A stretch of DNA of 21,368 nucleotides from assembly GCA_017545095.1 (NCBI GenBank), contig JAFYCU010000135.1:1-21368 (forward strand), given 5' to 3'. Positions within the stretch are counted from its first letter, which is position 1. Every line of letters starts with the position of its first letter. Under the pieces are notes generated by a model. That model worked only from the letters and a program-made list of their open reading frames with translations, made no database searches and had not been told where the DNA came from. This stretch comes from Muribaculaceae bacterium (GTDB lineage Bacteria > Bacteroidota > Bacteroidia > Bacteroidales > Muribaculaceae). The position numbers and the translations under genes were made by a program. Shown here piece by piece: positions 1-5,680 of the stretch.

Positions 1-2
1 CG

Positions 3-833
3 GGCGTGCAGCCGCTCAAGTACGGCGGCAAGGAGCTCGACCGGGAGAACGGCCTCGACTGGTACGACAGCCACGCCCGCTGGTACGACCCCGCGCTGGG
101 CCGCACCACCACGATGGACCCCATGGCCGAGGACTACCCCGGCATCAGCCCCTACGTCTGGTGCGCCGGGAATCCGGTGAGGTTTGTTGACCCGACGGGG
201 GAAGAGGTCAACGTCAACTGGTTTAGCTGGATGGCTGATGGTGCATATTTCAACCAATTCTTAGATGATTTGGCGTTCATCACCGGCCTGACGCTAAGCA
301 AGAGCGAAGACGGGTTGCTCAATTATGCAAAAGACGATGACGGATACGCGATTGTGTCAAAAGACCAGAACGGCGAATGTCTTGGCAGTGCGACAGCCAG
401 AAATCATTTGATGACCTTGATTGACTCCGATGAACTGATTGAAGTTGGCGGAGGATTCGAAACAGGAGTGCCTTCAGACAAAAAAAACAGAATAGGCATT
501 AATATCAGACAGATTCTTTCTTTCATCCGTGGAAGCAGAAACGTTGACAGCAGAACCTTAGGATTTGGCATGACGTTCCTTCATGAATCATTCCACACCA
601 ACATCGGTGGGAATTTAACGGACGATGTCTGGGGAGCAGGGGACGTTGTTGACAGAATGAACGTCATTCGCAACGAGTTGAATCAGCAAGGACACAATTT
701 TGGCCAAAGGGTAAGGTATGTTTCGGCTGTTCTTAATGATTTTGAATACATCGCTTTTGACAAAGCCGCCGCAGGCTATATATTCAATGGCATCGTTCCT
801 TTATCAACAAGATTCATAAAATTTCCAAAATGA
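3..833 (+). CDS. Rhs-family protein, C-terminal part with metallopeptidase-like toxin tip (5' truncated by window)
   Basis: The reading frame is open from the first codon of the window, so the real start lies upstream. The first ~65 residues are a typical Bacteroidetes Rhs core end: KYGGKELDREN, LDWYDSHARWYDPALGR, DPMAEDYPGISPYVWCAGNPVRFVDPTGEE. After that the DNA becomes clearly more AT-rich and the sequence is no longer core. Counting from the GTG at 6, an HESFH motif sits at residues 193-197 (nt 582-596), followed by an N-x-x-R-x-E-L segment at about 219-225. HExxH plus this arrangement resembles M91/NleD-like zincins found as polymorphic toxin tips, so a zinc-protease effector is the inference; the family assignment is less certain than the motif. 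The stop codon overlaps the next start (ATGA at 830-833), which couples this gene to a candidate immunity protein. Confidence 0.85.
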   Translation, partial: GVQPLKYGGKELDRENGLDWYDSHARWYDPALGRTTTMDPMAEDYPGISPYVWCAGNPVRFVDPTGEEVNVNWFSWMADGAYFNQFLDDLAFITGLTLSKSEDGLLNYAKDDDGYAIVSKDQNGECLGSATARNHLMTLIDSDELIEVGGGFETGVPSDKKNRIGINIRQILSFIRGSRNVDSRTLGFGMTFLHESFHTNIGGNLTDDVWGAGDVVDRMNVIRNELNQQGHNFGQRVRYVSAVLNDFEYIAFDKAAAGYIFNGIVPLSTRFIKFPK

Positions 834-1321
834 AACAAGTCAAGAATCTACTAATTGTAATGCTGGTTTTAGCGCATACCGCACAAGCCAATTCGTTGGA
901 CGATGATTGCGAAATATATAATCTGGCTTTAGACACTATCCTCGCTGAGAACTCATTACTCGGACATCACAATTTAGCTGTTTGTGATTCGATTGTCGAT
1001 ATTCAAGACTGGTGGCTTCCTTTAAATGAAGAAAGTGCCCTGGAATCTCTTGAACCTAAAAAAAGTGAGTACAGCGAATGTTTGAAAAACTTGTTGTTTC
1101 CCTTTCATCAGGATGCCACATGTATACTATTCTTTTCTCCCATTAGTGATGGTGTGGTTTTAGCTGAACTTTTCACAAATATTAAATGGTATTACAAGCA
1201 TGTTAAAGACCCAAAAAACTATTCCGAAATGACAGAAATGTGGCAATCCAAATTATATCGAATTGAAACGGACAATCACAAAGTCATTGCGATTAAACGC
1301 ACAATTGTTCATTACATGTAG
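830..1321 (+). CDS. small exported protein, candidate immunity protein for the Rhs tip
   Basis: This 163-residue protein begins at an ATG that overlaps the Rhs stop codon by four bases. The N-terminus is a Sec-type signal peptide: a short basic start (MKQVKN), a hydrophobic stretch LLIVMLVLA, and a likely cleavage after the AQA near residue 20. The mature part is acidic and I recognise no family in it. Position immediately after a toxin-like Rhs tip, translational overlap and similarly AT-rich composition fit a cognate immunity gene acquired with the tip. A signal peptide would put it in the periplasm, which would suit a toxin acting there. This role is an inference from context; it could equally be an accessory protein. 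Confidence 0.7.
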   Translation: MKQVKNLLIVMLVLAHTAQANSLDDDCEIYNLALDTILAENSLLGHHNLAVCDSIVDIQDWWLPLNEESALESLEPKKSEYSECLKNLLFPFHQDATCILFFSPISDGVVLAELFTNIKWYYKHVKDPKNYSEMTEMWQSKLYRIETDNHKVIAIKRTIVHYM

Positions 1322-1350
1322 TATGATGAAAATTACCGCAGACTGCTACC

Positions 1351-1415
1351 AGATGGCTTCGGAGGCGGGCGTGCAGCCGCTCAAGTACGGCGGCAAGGAG
1401 CTGGACCGGGAGAAC
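1351..1415 (+). pseudogene. orphan Rhs core-junction remnant
   Basis: Bases 1366-1415 repeat window bases 1-50 with one mismatch (GAGCTGGAC here, GAGCTCGAC there). The encoded peptide is again GVQPLKYGGKELDREN. Identity stops sharply after the codon for N; the continuation (HIHFIFDPLHI, stop at 1449-1451) is not Rhs. No start codon of its own is convincing and the frame runs through the end of the preceding gene. This is best read as the scar of a displaced Rhs tip: a second copy of the recombination junction left behind when a C-terminal cassette was inserted or lost. Confidence 0.75.
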
Positions 1416-1421
1416 CATATT

Positions 1422-1452
1422 CACTTCATATTTGATCCACTTCATATTTGAT
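1422..1452 (+). repeat. 15-bp direct repeat next to the Rhs scar
   Basis: CACTTCATATTTGAT occurs at 1422-1436 and again at 1438-1452, one base apart. It lies immediately after the point where Rhs core identity ends, so it may mark a slippage or deletion join. Confidence 0.7.
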
Positions 1453-1493
1453 TCTATGGATAAGAAAATAGCAATAACTTTTACCCACAAGTC

Positions 1494-2588
1494 ATGAAAC
1501 TTAACATTACTGCATTCATTCTTTGGTGTCCAGTCGCTTTCGTGGCGAGGACACAGGTTGCATATCAAGCCCATTGCCCGCACGATGGCGACCGGGTGAT
1601 GAAGACCGCCTATGAGTGGCTTGACATGCCCAGCGACACCACGGTGTGGGACATGAGCCATGTGGTGGAGACGGGCGAGAGCCGCGAGATGCGTTGGCGC
1701 GTGATTGGCGACAGCCTGCTAACCCGCGTGGAGGGCGGCACGCAGCATCACTACCGCCTGCGCGGCGACACGCTGTGGCTCATGGGCAGCGAGAACCGCC
1801 TCACGCAGCTGCGCGACTCGGTGCCGTCGGCGGCGATGCGCTATCCGCTCATGGTGGGCGACACGCTGCACACGCCGTTCTACTACCACGGCCGCTACAG
1901 CGGCAACAACGCCGTGGCCACCGCCGGGTGGAGCATCGTCGAGGCCGTGGCGGTGGGCACGCTCATCCTGCCCGCCGACACCGTGCGCGGCGTGCTGCTG
2001 GTGCAGGACACGCGCACGAGCCGCGTGCGGGTGAGCCCCTTTGCCGAGGCCGATGCCATCAGTTTTGGCAGCGACTCGCTGCTGCACCATGTGGAGCGGC
2101 TGCGGTGGTGGTACGCCCCCAGCTACCGCTATCCGCTGGCCGAGAGCCGCGAGAGCGTGTTCTTGAGCGGAGCCGCCGAGCAGCGACGCAGCCGGTCGCT
2201 GCACTTGTGCTGCCCGGCGGTGCAGGAATATGCCCTGGGCGTGATGCCCAACGAGGTCATGTGCAGCCCGGTGGAGGCCTCGCCGCTGCGCTTTGGCGGC
2301 CACGGCTTTGCCGACGCCTCCTCCGCCGCCGCGCTGTCGGGCGTGCTGGAAGTGCGCGAGCAAGGGGATGCCGTGGAGGTGGCCTACACCCCCGACGAGG
2401 ACTGCCGCGTGGAGATGGTGCTCACCGACGCCCTGGGCCGCGTGTATGCCGCCCGGTCGCCGCACAGCGTGCAGGCCGGAGCGTGCAACGTGGGCAGGCT
2501 GTCGACCGCCGGCCTGCCCGCAGGGGTCTATCTGCTCTACGTGGGCAATGGACAGCAACGAGAAGTGAAACGCATCAACGTGGAATGA
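1494..2588 (+). CDS. exported protein with T9SS type A-like C-terminal tail
   Basis: The protein has 364 residues. The N-terminus (MKLNITAFILWCPVAF) is a short hydrophobic export signal. The central region, rich in beta-strand-like segments (for example HYRLRGDTLWLMGSENRLTQL), matches no domain I can name. The last ~75 residues fit the Por secretion system sorting domain: alternating hydrophobic strands with VEMVLTDALGRVY, then LSTAGLPAGVYLLYV and a basic end, VKRINVE. That pattern is known to direct proteins through the type IX system to the cell surface. The gene is strongly GC-rich, in contrast to the Rhs tip upstream, so it probably belongs to the host backbone. The start at 1494 is the first ATG in frame and gives a plausible signal. 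A possible weak -7 box (TAACTTTT) lies at about 1476-1483. Confidence 0.75.
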   Translation: MKLNITAFILWCPVAFVARTQVAYQAHCPHDGDRVMKTAYEWLDMPSDTTVWDMSHVVETGESREMRWRVIGDSLLTRVEGGTQHHYRLRGDTLWLMGSENRLTQLRDSVPSAAMRYPLMVGDTLHTPFYYHGRYSGNNAVATAGWSIVEAVAVGTLILPADTVRGVLLVQDTRTSRVRVSPFAEADAISFGSDSLLHHVERLRWWYAPSYRYPLAESRESVFLSGAAEQRRSRSLHLCCPAVQEYALGVMPNEVMCSPVEASPLRFGGHGFADASSAAALSGVLEVREQGDAVEVAYTPDEDCRVEMVLTDALGRVYAARSPHSVQAGACNVGRLSTAGLPAGVYLLYVGNGQQREVKRINVE

Positions 2589-2651
2589 ACGATTTGTTCT
2601 TTCTGCTACATTTTGGATGTTTTTCCTTTGAGTCCACGGCGCAAAAAATTG

Positions 2652-3521
2652 TCAGTTTTTCCGCACCGACTTTCGGTTTCGGGTCACCACGATGCCTTGT
2701 GTGGCGGGGGTGGCGGGCTGGCCGGTGATGGTGTACCACTGGTCGTTGTCGATATCGTCGTCATCGGTATCGGCCGGAACATCGTTGATGGCGGTTGTCG
2801 TTGCGGGGGCGGCCTGCGGGGCGGCGGCACTGGTGAGGCGGGCGTACTCGGCCTGTGCGGCGGCCATCTCCTCGACGAAGCGCGGGCTGGTGCGCAGGCG
2901 GGCATAGGTGGCGCTGCCAATCATGCGCGCGGCATCCACATCGCTCTGCCAGTGCGCACCCACAATCACGCGGCTCTGGCCATACTCATAGCCCAACTTG
3001 AGCAACGCCTCCTGCGCGGCTGGATTGAGCTCGCTCAGTAGCAAAGCCACCATCCACCCCTTGGCGCTGTGGCTCGAGGGGAACGAGGTGGCCGTGAGCG
3101 ACTCGCCAGTGGCCACCGGCTCGTTGAAGGTCTGGAACGGACGGCGGCGGCGATAGTGCGTCTTGGTGGTGGAACAAGCGTTGGAGCAAGTCTTGAGCGA
3201 GTTGGAGAGCATGGTGTAGATGGCCGGCGTGGCCGTGGGGGTGATGGTGAGGCCAAACACCGGCGAGAATATCGAGCAGATGTAGGTATAGACCCCGTTG
3301 GCATGGTTCAGCGCCTGCTGGCCACGCTCGGTGTCGCGAAGGGACTTGCCCAGAAAGTAGCAGTTCATGTCGTTGGCAAACTGCACACTGGTGCTGTCGG
3401 GCGGCGGCGGCAGGAAGTTGGTGCCGTCGGCCAGTTCCTTGGAGGTGAAATAGGGGTTCTGCGCCACGCCGCTGAGCGTGATTGCCGCCACAGCTACAAG
3501 GGTGAAGCAATAGCGTTTCAT
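2652..3521 (-). CDS. class A acid phosphatase (PAP2 fold), PSSH variant with T9SS-like tail
   Basis: The chosen start gives 289 residues beginning MKRYCF with a clear signal peptide ending near GVAQ; an ATG five codons upstream is possible. Family motifs K-x6-RP (K120, R127-P128), PS-S-H (148-151) and SR-x5-H-x3-D (S183, R184, H190, D194) are visible, in the order expected for periplasmic non-specific acid phosphatases. The family motif is normally PSGH; here glycine is replaced by serine while the paralogue just upstream keeps PSGH. The C-terminus ends in WYTITGQ...TQGIVVTRNRKSVRKN, which resembles the short sorting tails of Bacteroidetes secreted proteins, so it may be surface-exposed or released. 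It is probably co-transcribed with the paralogue 95 nt upstream; no promoter was seen between them. It likely hydrolyses phosphomonoesters; substrate unknown. Confidence 0.85.
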   Translation of the reverse strand: MKRYCFTLVAVAAITLSGVAQNPYFTSKELADGTNFLPPPPDSTSVQFANDMNCYFLGKSLRDTERGQQALNHANGVYTYICSIFSPVFGLTITPTATPAIYTMLSNSLKTCSNACSTTKTHYRRRRPFQTFNEPVATGESLTATSFPSSHSAKGWMVALLLSELNPAAQEALLKLGYEYGQSRVIVGAHWQSDVDAARMIGSATYARLRTSPRFVEEMAAAQAEYARLTSAAAPQAAPATTTAINDVPADTDDDDIDNDQWYTITGQPATPATQGIVVTRNRKSVRKN

Positions 3522-3548
3522 TGTTTGAGGATTCATCGGAGAGGAAAG

Positions 3549-3635
3549 TTTTCAGTTAGGGCTTACGCAAGATAGGGACTTTAAGGACTTTAAAGACCTT
3601 AAGGAGCTTAAAGGCTTTAAGGTTCCAAGGGACTC
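3549..3635. repeat. composite repeat copy A: TTTTCAGTTAGGGCTTACG block plus 9-bp-period array
   Basis: A block at about 3549-3567 (TTTTCAGTTAGGGCTTACG) matches 10511-10529 almost exactly. It is followed by seven 9-bp units from 3573: TAGGGACTT, TAAGGACTT, TAAAGACCT, TAAGGAGCT, TAAAGGCTT, TAAGGTTCC, AAGGGACTC. The array fills the gap between the two phosphatase genes and overlaps the 3' end of the upstream one. Confidence 0.8.
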
Positions 3636-4441
3636 TCCTTCGCGCTTCTCGGTTCCGGTTCGGGAAGGCCTTCCGTGTCGAGGTCGAGATGGCCTATCGT
3701 GGTATCGCGGCTGCCGCGGGCATGATCCTTTACTGGAACCGCCAGCCGGGCATATTCGGCCCGCGCCGCCGCCATGTCGGCCAGAAAGGTGGAGTCGGTG
3801 TGCAGCCGGGCGTAGCAGGCGCTGGCCACCACACGCGCGGCATCCACATCGCTCTGCCAATGGGCACCCACAATCACGCGGCTCTGGCCATATTCATAGC
3901 CACGCTGCAAAATGGCATCCTGCGCAGCGGGGTTCACCTCCACGAGCAGCAACGCCGCAAGCCAACCACGGTTGGTGTGTCCCGAGGGGTAGGAGGTCTG
4001 TCGGAGCGTCTCACCGCTGGCCACTTCCTCGCCGTAGCGCTGGAAAGGGCGCACACGCTGGTAATACTCCTTGCAGCGCGACACCCCTTTCGACCCGGTA
4101 GCGAGGGCATTGGCCATCATGCGATAGATGGCCGGAGTTTTCTCTTTCGACATCCTCACCCCCATAAAGGGCGAGTAAATCTCGAGCAGATGCGCGGTGG
4201 AGCAGCTGGCATCTTCGAGGGCAATCCGTCCACGCTCGGTGTCGCGCACACTCTTGCCCCAGTAGTACTGGCTCATGTCGTAGGCAAACTGTGCGCTAGT
4301 GCTGTCGGGCGGCGGCGGCAAATAATTGATAGCATTGGGCATGTCATCGGTATGCAGATAGGCCGAGGCACGCTGCTGCGCATTCACGGTGACGGCCAAC
4401 AAGGCCAACACCGACAGCAAGAAAAGGGTTCTCGAAGTCAT
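3617..4441 (-). CDS. class A acid phosphatase (PAP2 fold), canonical motif
   Basis: The protein has 274 residues with an N-terminal signal peptide (hydrophobic LFLLSVLALLAVTV, cleavage near NAQ). The full class A signature is present: K124-x6-R131-P132, PSGH at 152-155, and S187-R188-x5-H194-x3-D198. It shares long blocks with the downstream gene, including NYLPPPPDSTS/NFLPPPPDSTS, GYEYGQSRVIVGAHWQSDVDAAR and ARxEYARL, so the pair is a tandem duplication. The last ~20 residues (EGLPEPEPRSAKESPLEP) show no family likeness. They are encoded by DNA that looks like the dispersed intergenic repeat (CTTCTCGGTTCC and the 9-bp array), so the original 3' end has probably been replaced. A good minus-strand promoter lies 30-60 nt upstream. 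Expected location is periplasm or cell surface. Confidence 0.9.
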   Translation of the reverse strand: MTSRTLFLLSVLALLAVTVNAQQRASAYLHTDDMPNAINYLPPPPDSTSAQFAYDMSQYYWGKSVRDTERGRIALEDASCSTAHLLEIYSPFMGVRMSKEKTPAIYRMMANALATGSKGVSRCKEYYQRVRPFQRYGEEVASGETLRQTSYPSGHTNRGWLAALLLVEVNPAAQDAILQRGYEYGQSRVIVGAHWQSDVDAARVVASACYARLHTDSTFLADMAAARAEYARLAVPVKDHARGSRDTTIGHLDLDTEGLPEPEPRSAKESPLEP

Positions 4442-4471
4442 AGGTTTCGGTTCTATTTTTCAAATTCAAAG

Positions 4472-4503
4472 TAAAGGTAGCCACATGGCGGTGAATGGCC
4501 AAA
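4472..4503 (-). promoter_or_regulatory. promoter of the acid phosphatase pair
   Basis: On the minus strand, TTTG (4503-4500) is followed after 20 nt by TACCTTTA (4479-4472), a 7/8 match to the Bacteroidetes -7 element TAnnTTTG. Transcription would begin near 4465, leaving a leader of about 25 nt before the ATG at 4441. Confidence 0.6.
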
Positions 4504-4549
4504 TAATGGGTGGATTTTTAGCGTTTTTTAAACGTGGACACCGCCATAC

Positions 4550-4690
4550 AAAACGACCGCGACGATTCGCATCGTCGCGGCAATTTAACTTTACTTACTA
4601 CTACTGAAGTGGCTACGTAACTTGGTTTCAACTAATAACTCTTTCGTTTTCGATCAATCGGCCTCGCGGCTCGCAGCCGCACCGATTTTC
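4550..4690 (-). ncRNA. candidate structured small RNA, unidentified
   Basis: A minus-strand promoter at 4697-4728 points into a ~140-nt stretch with no good reading frame. Near its 5' end a composite hairpin can be drawn: ATCGG (4686-4682) pairs with CCGAT (4661-4657), enclosing GCGGCT/AGCCGC (4680-4675 with 4671-4666) around a 3-nt loop. Its 3' end is a perfect 10-bp hairpin (4580-4557, stem CCGCGACGAT) followed by TCGTTTTG, a passable intrinsic terminator. The acid phosphatase promoter lies further downstream, so this looks like a separate transcript rather than its leader. I do not recognise the family. The promoter, fold and terminator are read from the sequence; that it is a functional RNA is inference. 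Confidence 0.4.
4557..4580 (-). terminator. perfect 10-bp hairpin, likely terminator of the 4550-4690 RNA
   Basis: The stem CCGCGACGAT / ATCGTCGCGG closes a 4-nt loop with no mismatch. On the minus strand it is followed three bases later by TTTT. On the plus strand the downstream bases (CAATTTAAC) are a weaker U-tract, so minus-strand termination is preferred. Confidence 0.55.
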
Positions 4691-4696
4691 ACACTG

Positions 4697-4728
4697 CAAA
4701 ATTACTGCCGCTCGCCCACCCCGGCAAT
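4697..4728 (-). promoter_or_regulatory. Bacteroidetes-type promoter, minus strand
   Basis: A perfect -7 element TAATTTTG (4704-4697) is preceded, 20 nt upstream, by ATTG (4728-4725), a 3/4 match to the -33 TTTG. It would start a transcript near 4690. Confidence 0.5.
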
Positions 4729-4874
4729 CGCTACAAGTGGGGAATCGCGCAAAATGCCATCATCAATAGTGGGGAGTTTTTAATGCACAATGGCGCAATT
4801 CTTTTTAATGCAATGCATCATGGCGCAACGCGGTTATCGCGGCTCGCATCTTGATGCTCGGTTCTTGACTAGGC

Positions 4875-5020
4875 TATCAGCCGCACCAAGGTGCGGCTCA
4901 ACTGTTCTCGCGCCTCGCGTCTTAGAAAGCCCCTCTTTCAGGAAGGGTTTGGGGAGGGCTCTTCAGCCATCAGCCGCACCGGGGTGCGGCTCTACTGTTC
5001 TCTCTCGCGTCTTAGAAGGC
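4875..5020. repeat. composite repeat copy D with two 20-bp palindromes
   Basis: Two near-copies of one module stand in tandem: a palindrome, then CTGTTCTC, then CTCGCGTCTTAGAA. The palindromes are AGCCGCACCAAGGTGCGGCT (4879-4898) and the same with GG in the centre (4972-4991). Between them, 4926-4958 (GCCCCTCTTTCAGGAAGGG then TTTGGGGAGGG) matches copies at about 10620 and 17720. The stretch 4730-4875 upstream holds no gene I can support. Confidence 0.75.
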
Positions 5021-5032
5021 TTTAGCGGCAAC

Positions 5033-5137
5033 AAAAAAAGGGCAAGCTTACTATATCGCGCCGCTACAACCCGATACCCTTGCTTCGGTCAAGACCTGGG
5101 GGATTCACGGGGAGCTGGCCGTATAGGACTTACCCGG
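5033..5137 (-). ncRNA. ffs: probable signal recognition particle RNA (4.5S, small type)
   Basis: On the minus strand a ~105-nt RNA can be delimited precisely. It has a strong promoter directly upstream, starts near CCGGGTAAG, and ends in a seven-T run (5039-5033). Its two ends pair: GGGUAAG (5135-5129) with CUUGCCC (5046-5040), then CUAUA (5126-5122) with UAUAG (5055-5051), giving one long hairpin as in bacterial SRP RNA. The apical part reads CCAGGUCUUGACCGAAGCAA, which I recall as the Bacteroidetes form of the SRP domain IV, though it differs from the enterobacterial GGAA-tetraloop version. It would bind Ffh and target membrane and exported proteins. Length and single-hairpin shape argue against 6S RNA or tmRNA. 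Identification is by memory and shape, not by a covariance search. Confidence 0.62.
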
Positions 5138-5140
5138 CTG

Positions 5141-5171
5141 CAAAAGTACTGCTTTTCCCGAAACTGGCAAA
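5141..5171 (-). promoter_or_regulatory. strong promoter of the SRP-like RNA
   Basis: On the minus strand, TTTG (5171-5168), a 19-nt spacer and TACTTTTG (5148-5141) match the Bacteroidetes consensus at every defined position. The -7 box ends four bases before the first G of the CCGGGTAAG start. Confidence 0.8.
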
Positions 5172-5258
5172 ATTATGCCCCTATTTTCGGCATTTTTTCA
5201 CAAAACGAGTCAAAAAATAGCTTACAATCTTAATTATTGTAAATTTTTGGTGCGAAAT

Positions 5259-5290
5259 GTTGCGAGTTCCGAATGTTTGACTTACCTTTG
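5259..5290 (+). promoter_or_regulatory. promoter of the 5297-5569 transcript
   Basis: GTTG (5259-5262), a 20-nt spacer and a perfect -7 element TACCTTTG (5283-5290) point rightward. It is divergent from the SRP-like RNA promoter about 90 nt away. Confidence 0.65.
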
Positions 5291-5296
5291 CAGTCC

Positions 5297-5569
5297 GAAA
5301 TTTGAACGCACACACGCTCTAACCATTCGATTCGTGAAATGACGCACGTTCTGCAACCACATGGCCTACGAGTAGGCAAACCTGGAATCTGAACCGAAGA
5401 GTTAAAATCCATAATGGTTTTGTGAGTTAGACCACACCGCAAGGCGGCAACCTCATGTTGCGCACGCCTGCGGAGCATCGCCATCGCCCCAAGCATCGCC
5501 ATGCCGCTTGGGAGCCGTGGTGCGCACTGCCTGACGAGCATGCACGCGCAAAAAAATCACGCGTTTTTT
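5297..5569 (+). ncRNA. candidate ~270-nt non-coding or dual-function RNA, unidentified
   Basis: This stretch has its own promoter and an intrinsic-type terminator, and it ends before the separate -7 box of the AAA+ gene. Several local hairpins are visible: GCCTA-CGAG-TAGGC (5367-5380), CCGC-AAG-GCGG (about 5437-5447) and GCAAC-CTCAT-GTTGC (about 5447-5461). It also contains a tiny reading frame, ATG at 5339, of 17 codons (MTHVLQPHGLRVGKPGI), whose 3' half overlaps the first hairpin. The longer frames here (for example 5230-5541 minus) look like chance. I cannot assign it to tmRNA, RNase P RNA or a known riboswitch; 6S RNA was considered but its single long bulged duplex was not evident. It could be a leader RNA with a small peptide. 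Confidence 0.45.
5544..5569 (+). terminator. intrinsic-type terminator ending the 5297 transcript
   Basis: ACGCG (5544-5548) pairs with CGCGT (5560-5564) around an A-rich 11-nt loop, directly followed by TTTTTG and a second T run (5573-5580). Confidence 0.5.
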
Positions 5570-5633
5570 GAATTTTTTTTGCCGTGTGTACATTTTCCCA
5601 AAACCTCTGCCATCGTTTGGCAGAACCCTGTCC

Positions 5634-5641
5634 TAATTTTG
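5634..5641 (+). promoter_or_regulatory. -7 element of the AAA+ ATPase gene
   Basis: TAATTTTG is a perfect -7 box, 39 nt before the ATG at 5681. A TTTG at 5616-5619 is only 14 nt away, so the -33 part is weak. It places the transcript start downstream of the in-frame codons before 5681, which supports 5681 as the true start. Confidence 0.6.
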
Positions 5642-5680
5642 CGGCATCAATTCATTATTAACTATTTAAACACTGCCATC

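Noticed and set aside
1263..1451. Small plus-strand frame containing the Rhs junction peptide
   Set aside because: It starts within the candidate immunity gene and only passes through the scar; recorded as a remnant rather than a gene.
1646..2728. Plus-strand frame of 360 codons within the T9SS-tailed gene
   Set aside because: The product is dominated by R, A, G and H, as expected for an out-of-frame reading of GC-rich DNA; the overlapping frame has a signal peptide and sorting tail.
4790..5233. Plus-strand frame of 147 codons
   Set aside because: It runs through both palindromic repeats and antisense to the SRP-like RNA; no protein features.
5501..5680. N-terminal extension of the AAA+ ATPase by 60 codons
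   Set aside because: A perfect -7 box at 5634 and a terminator at 5544-5569 lie inside it, and the sequence does not look like protein.
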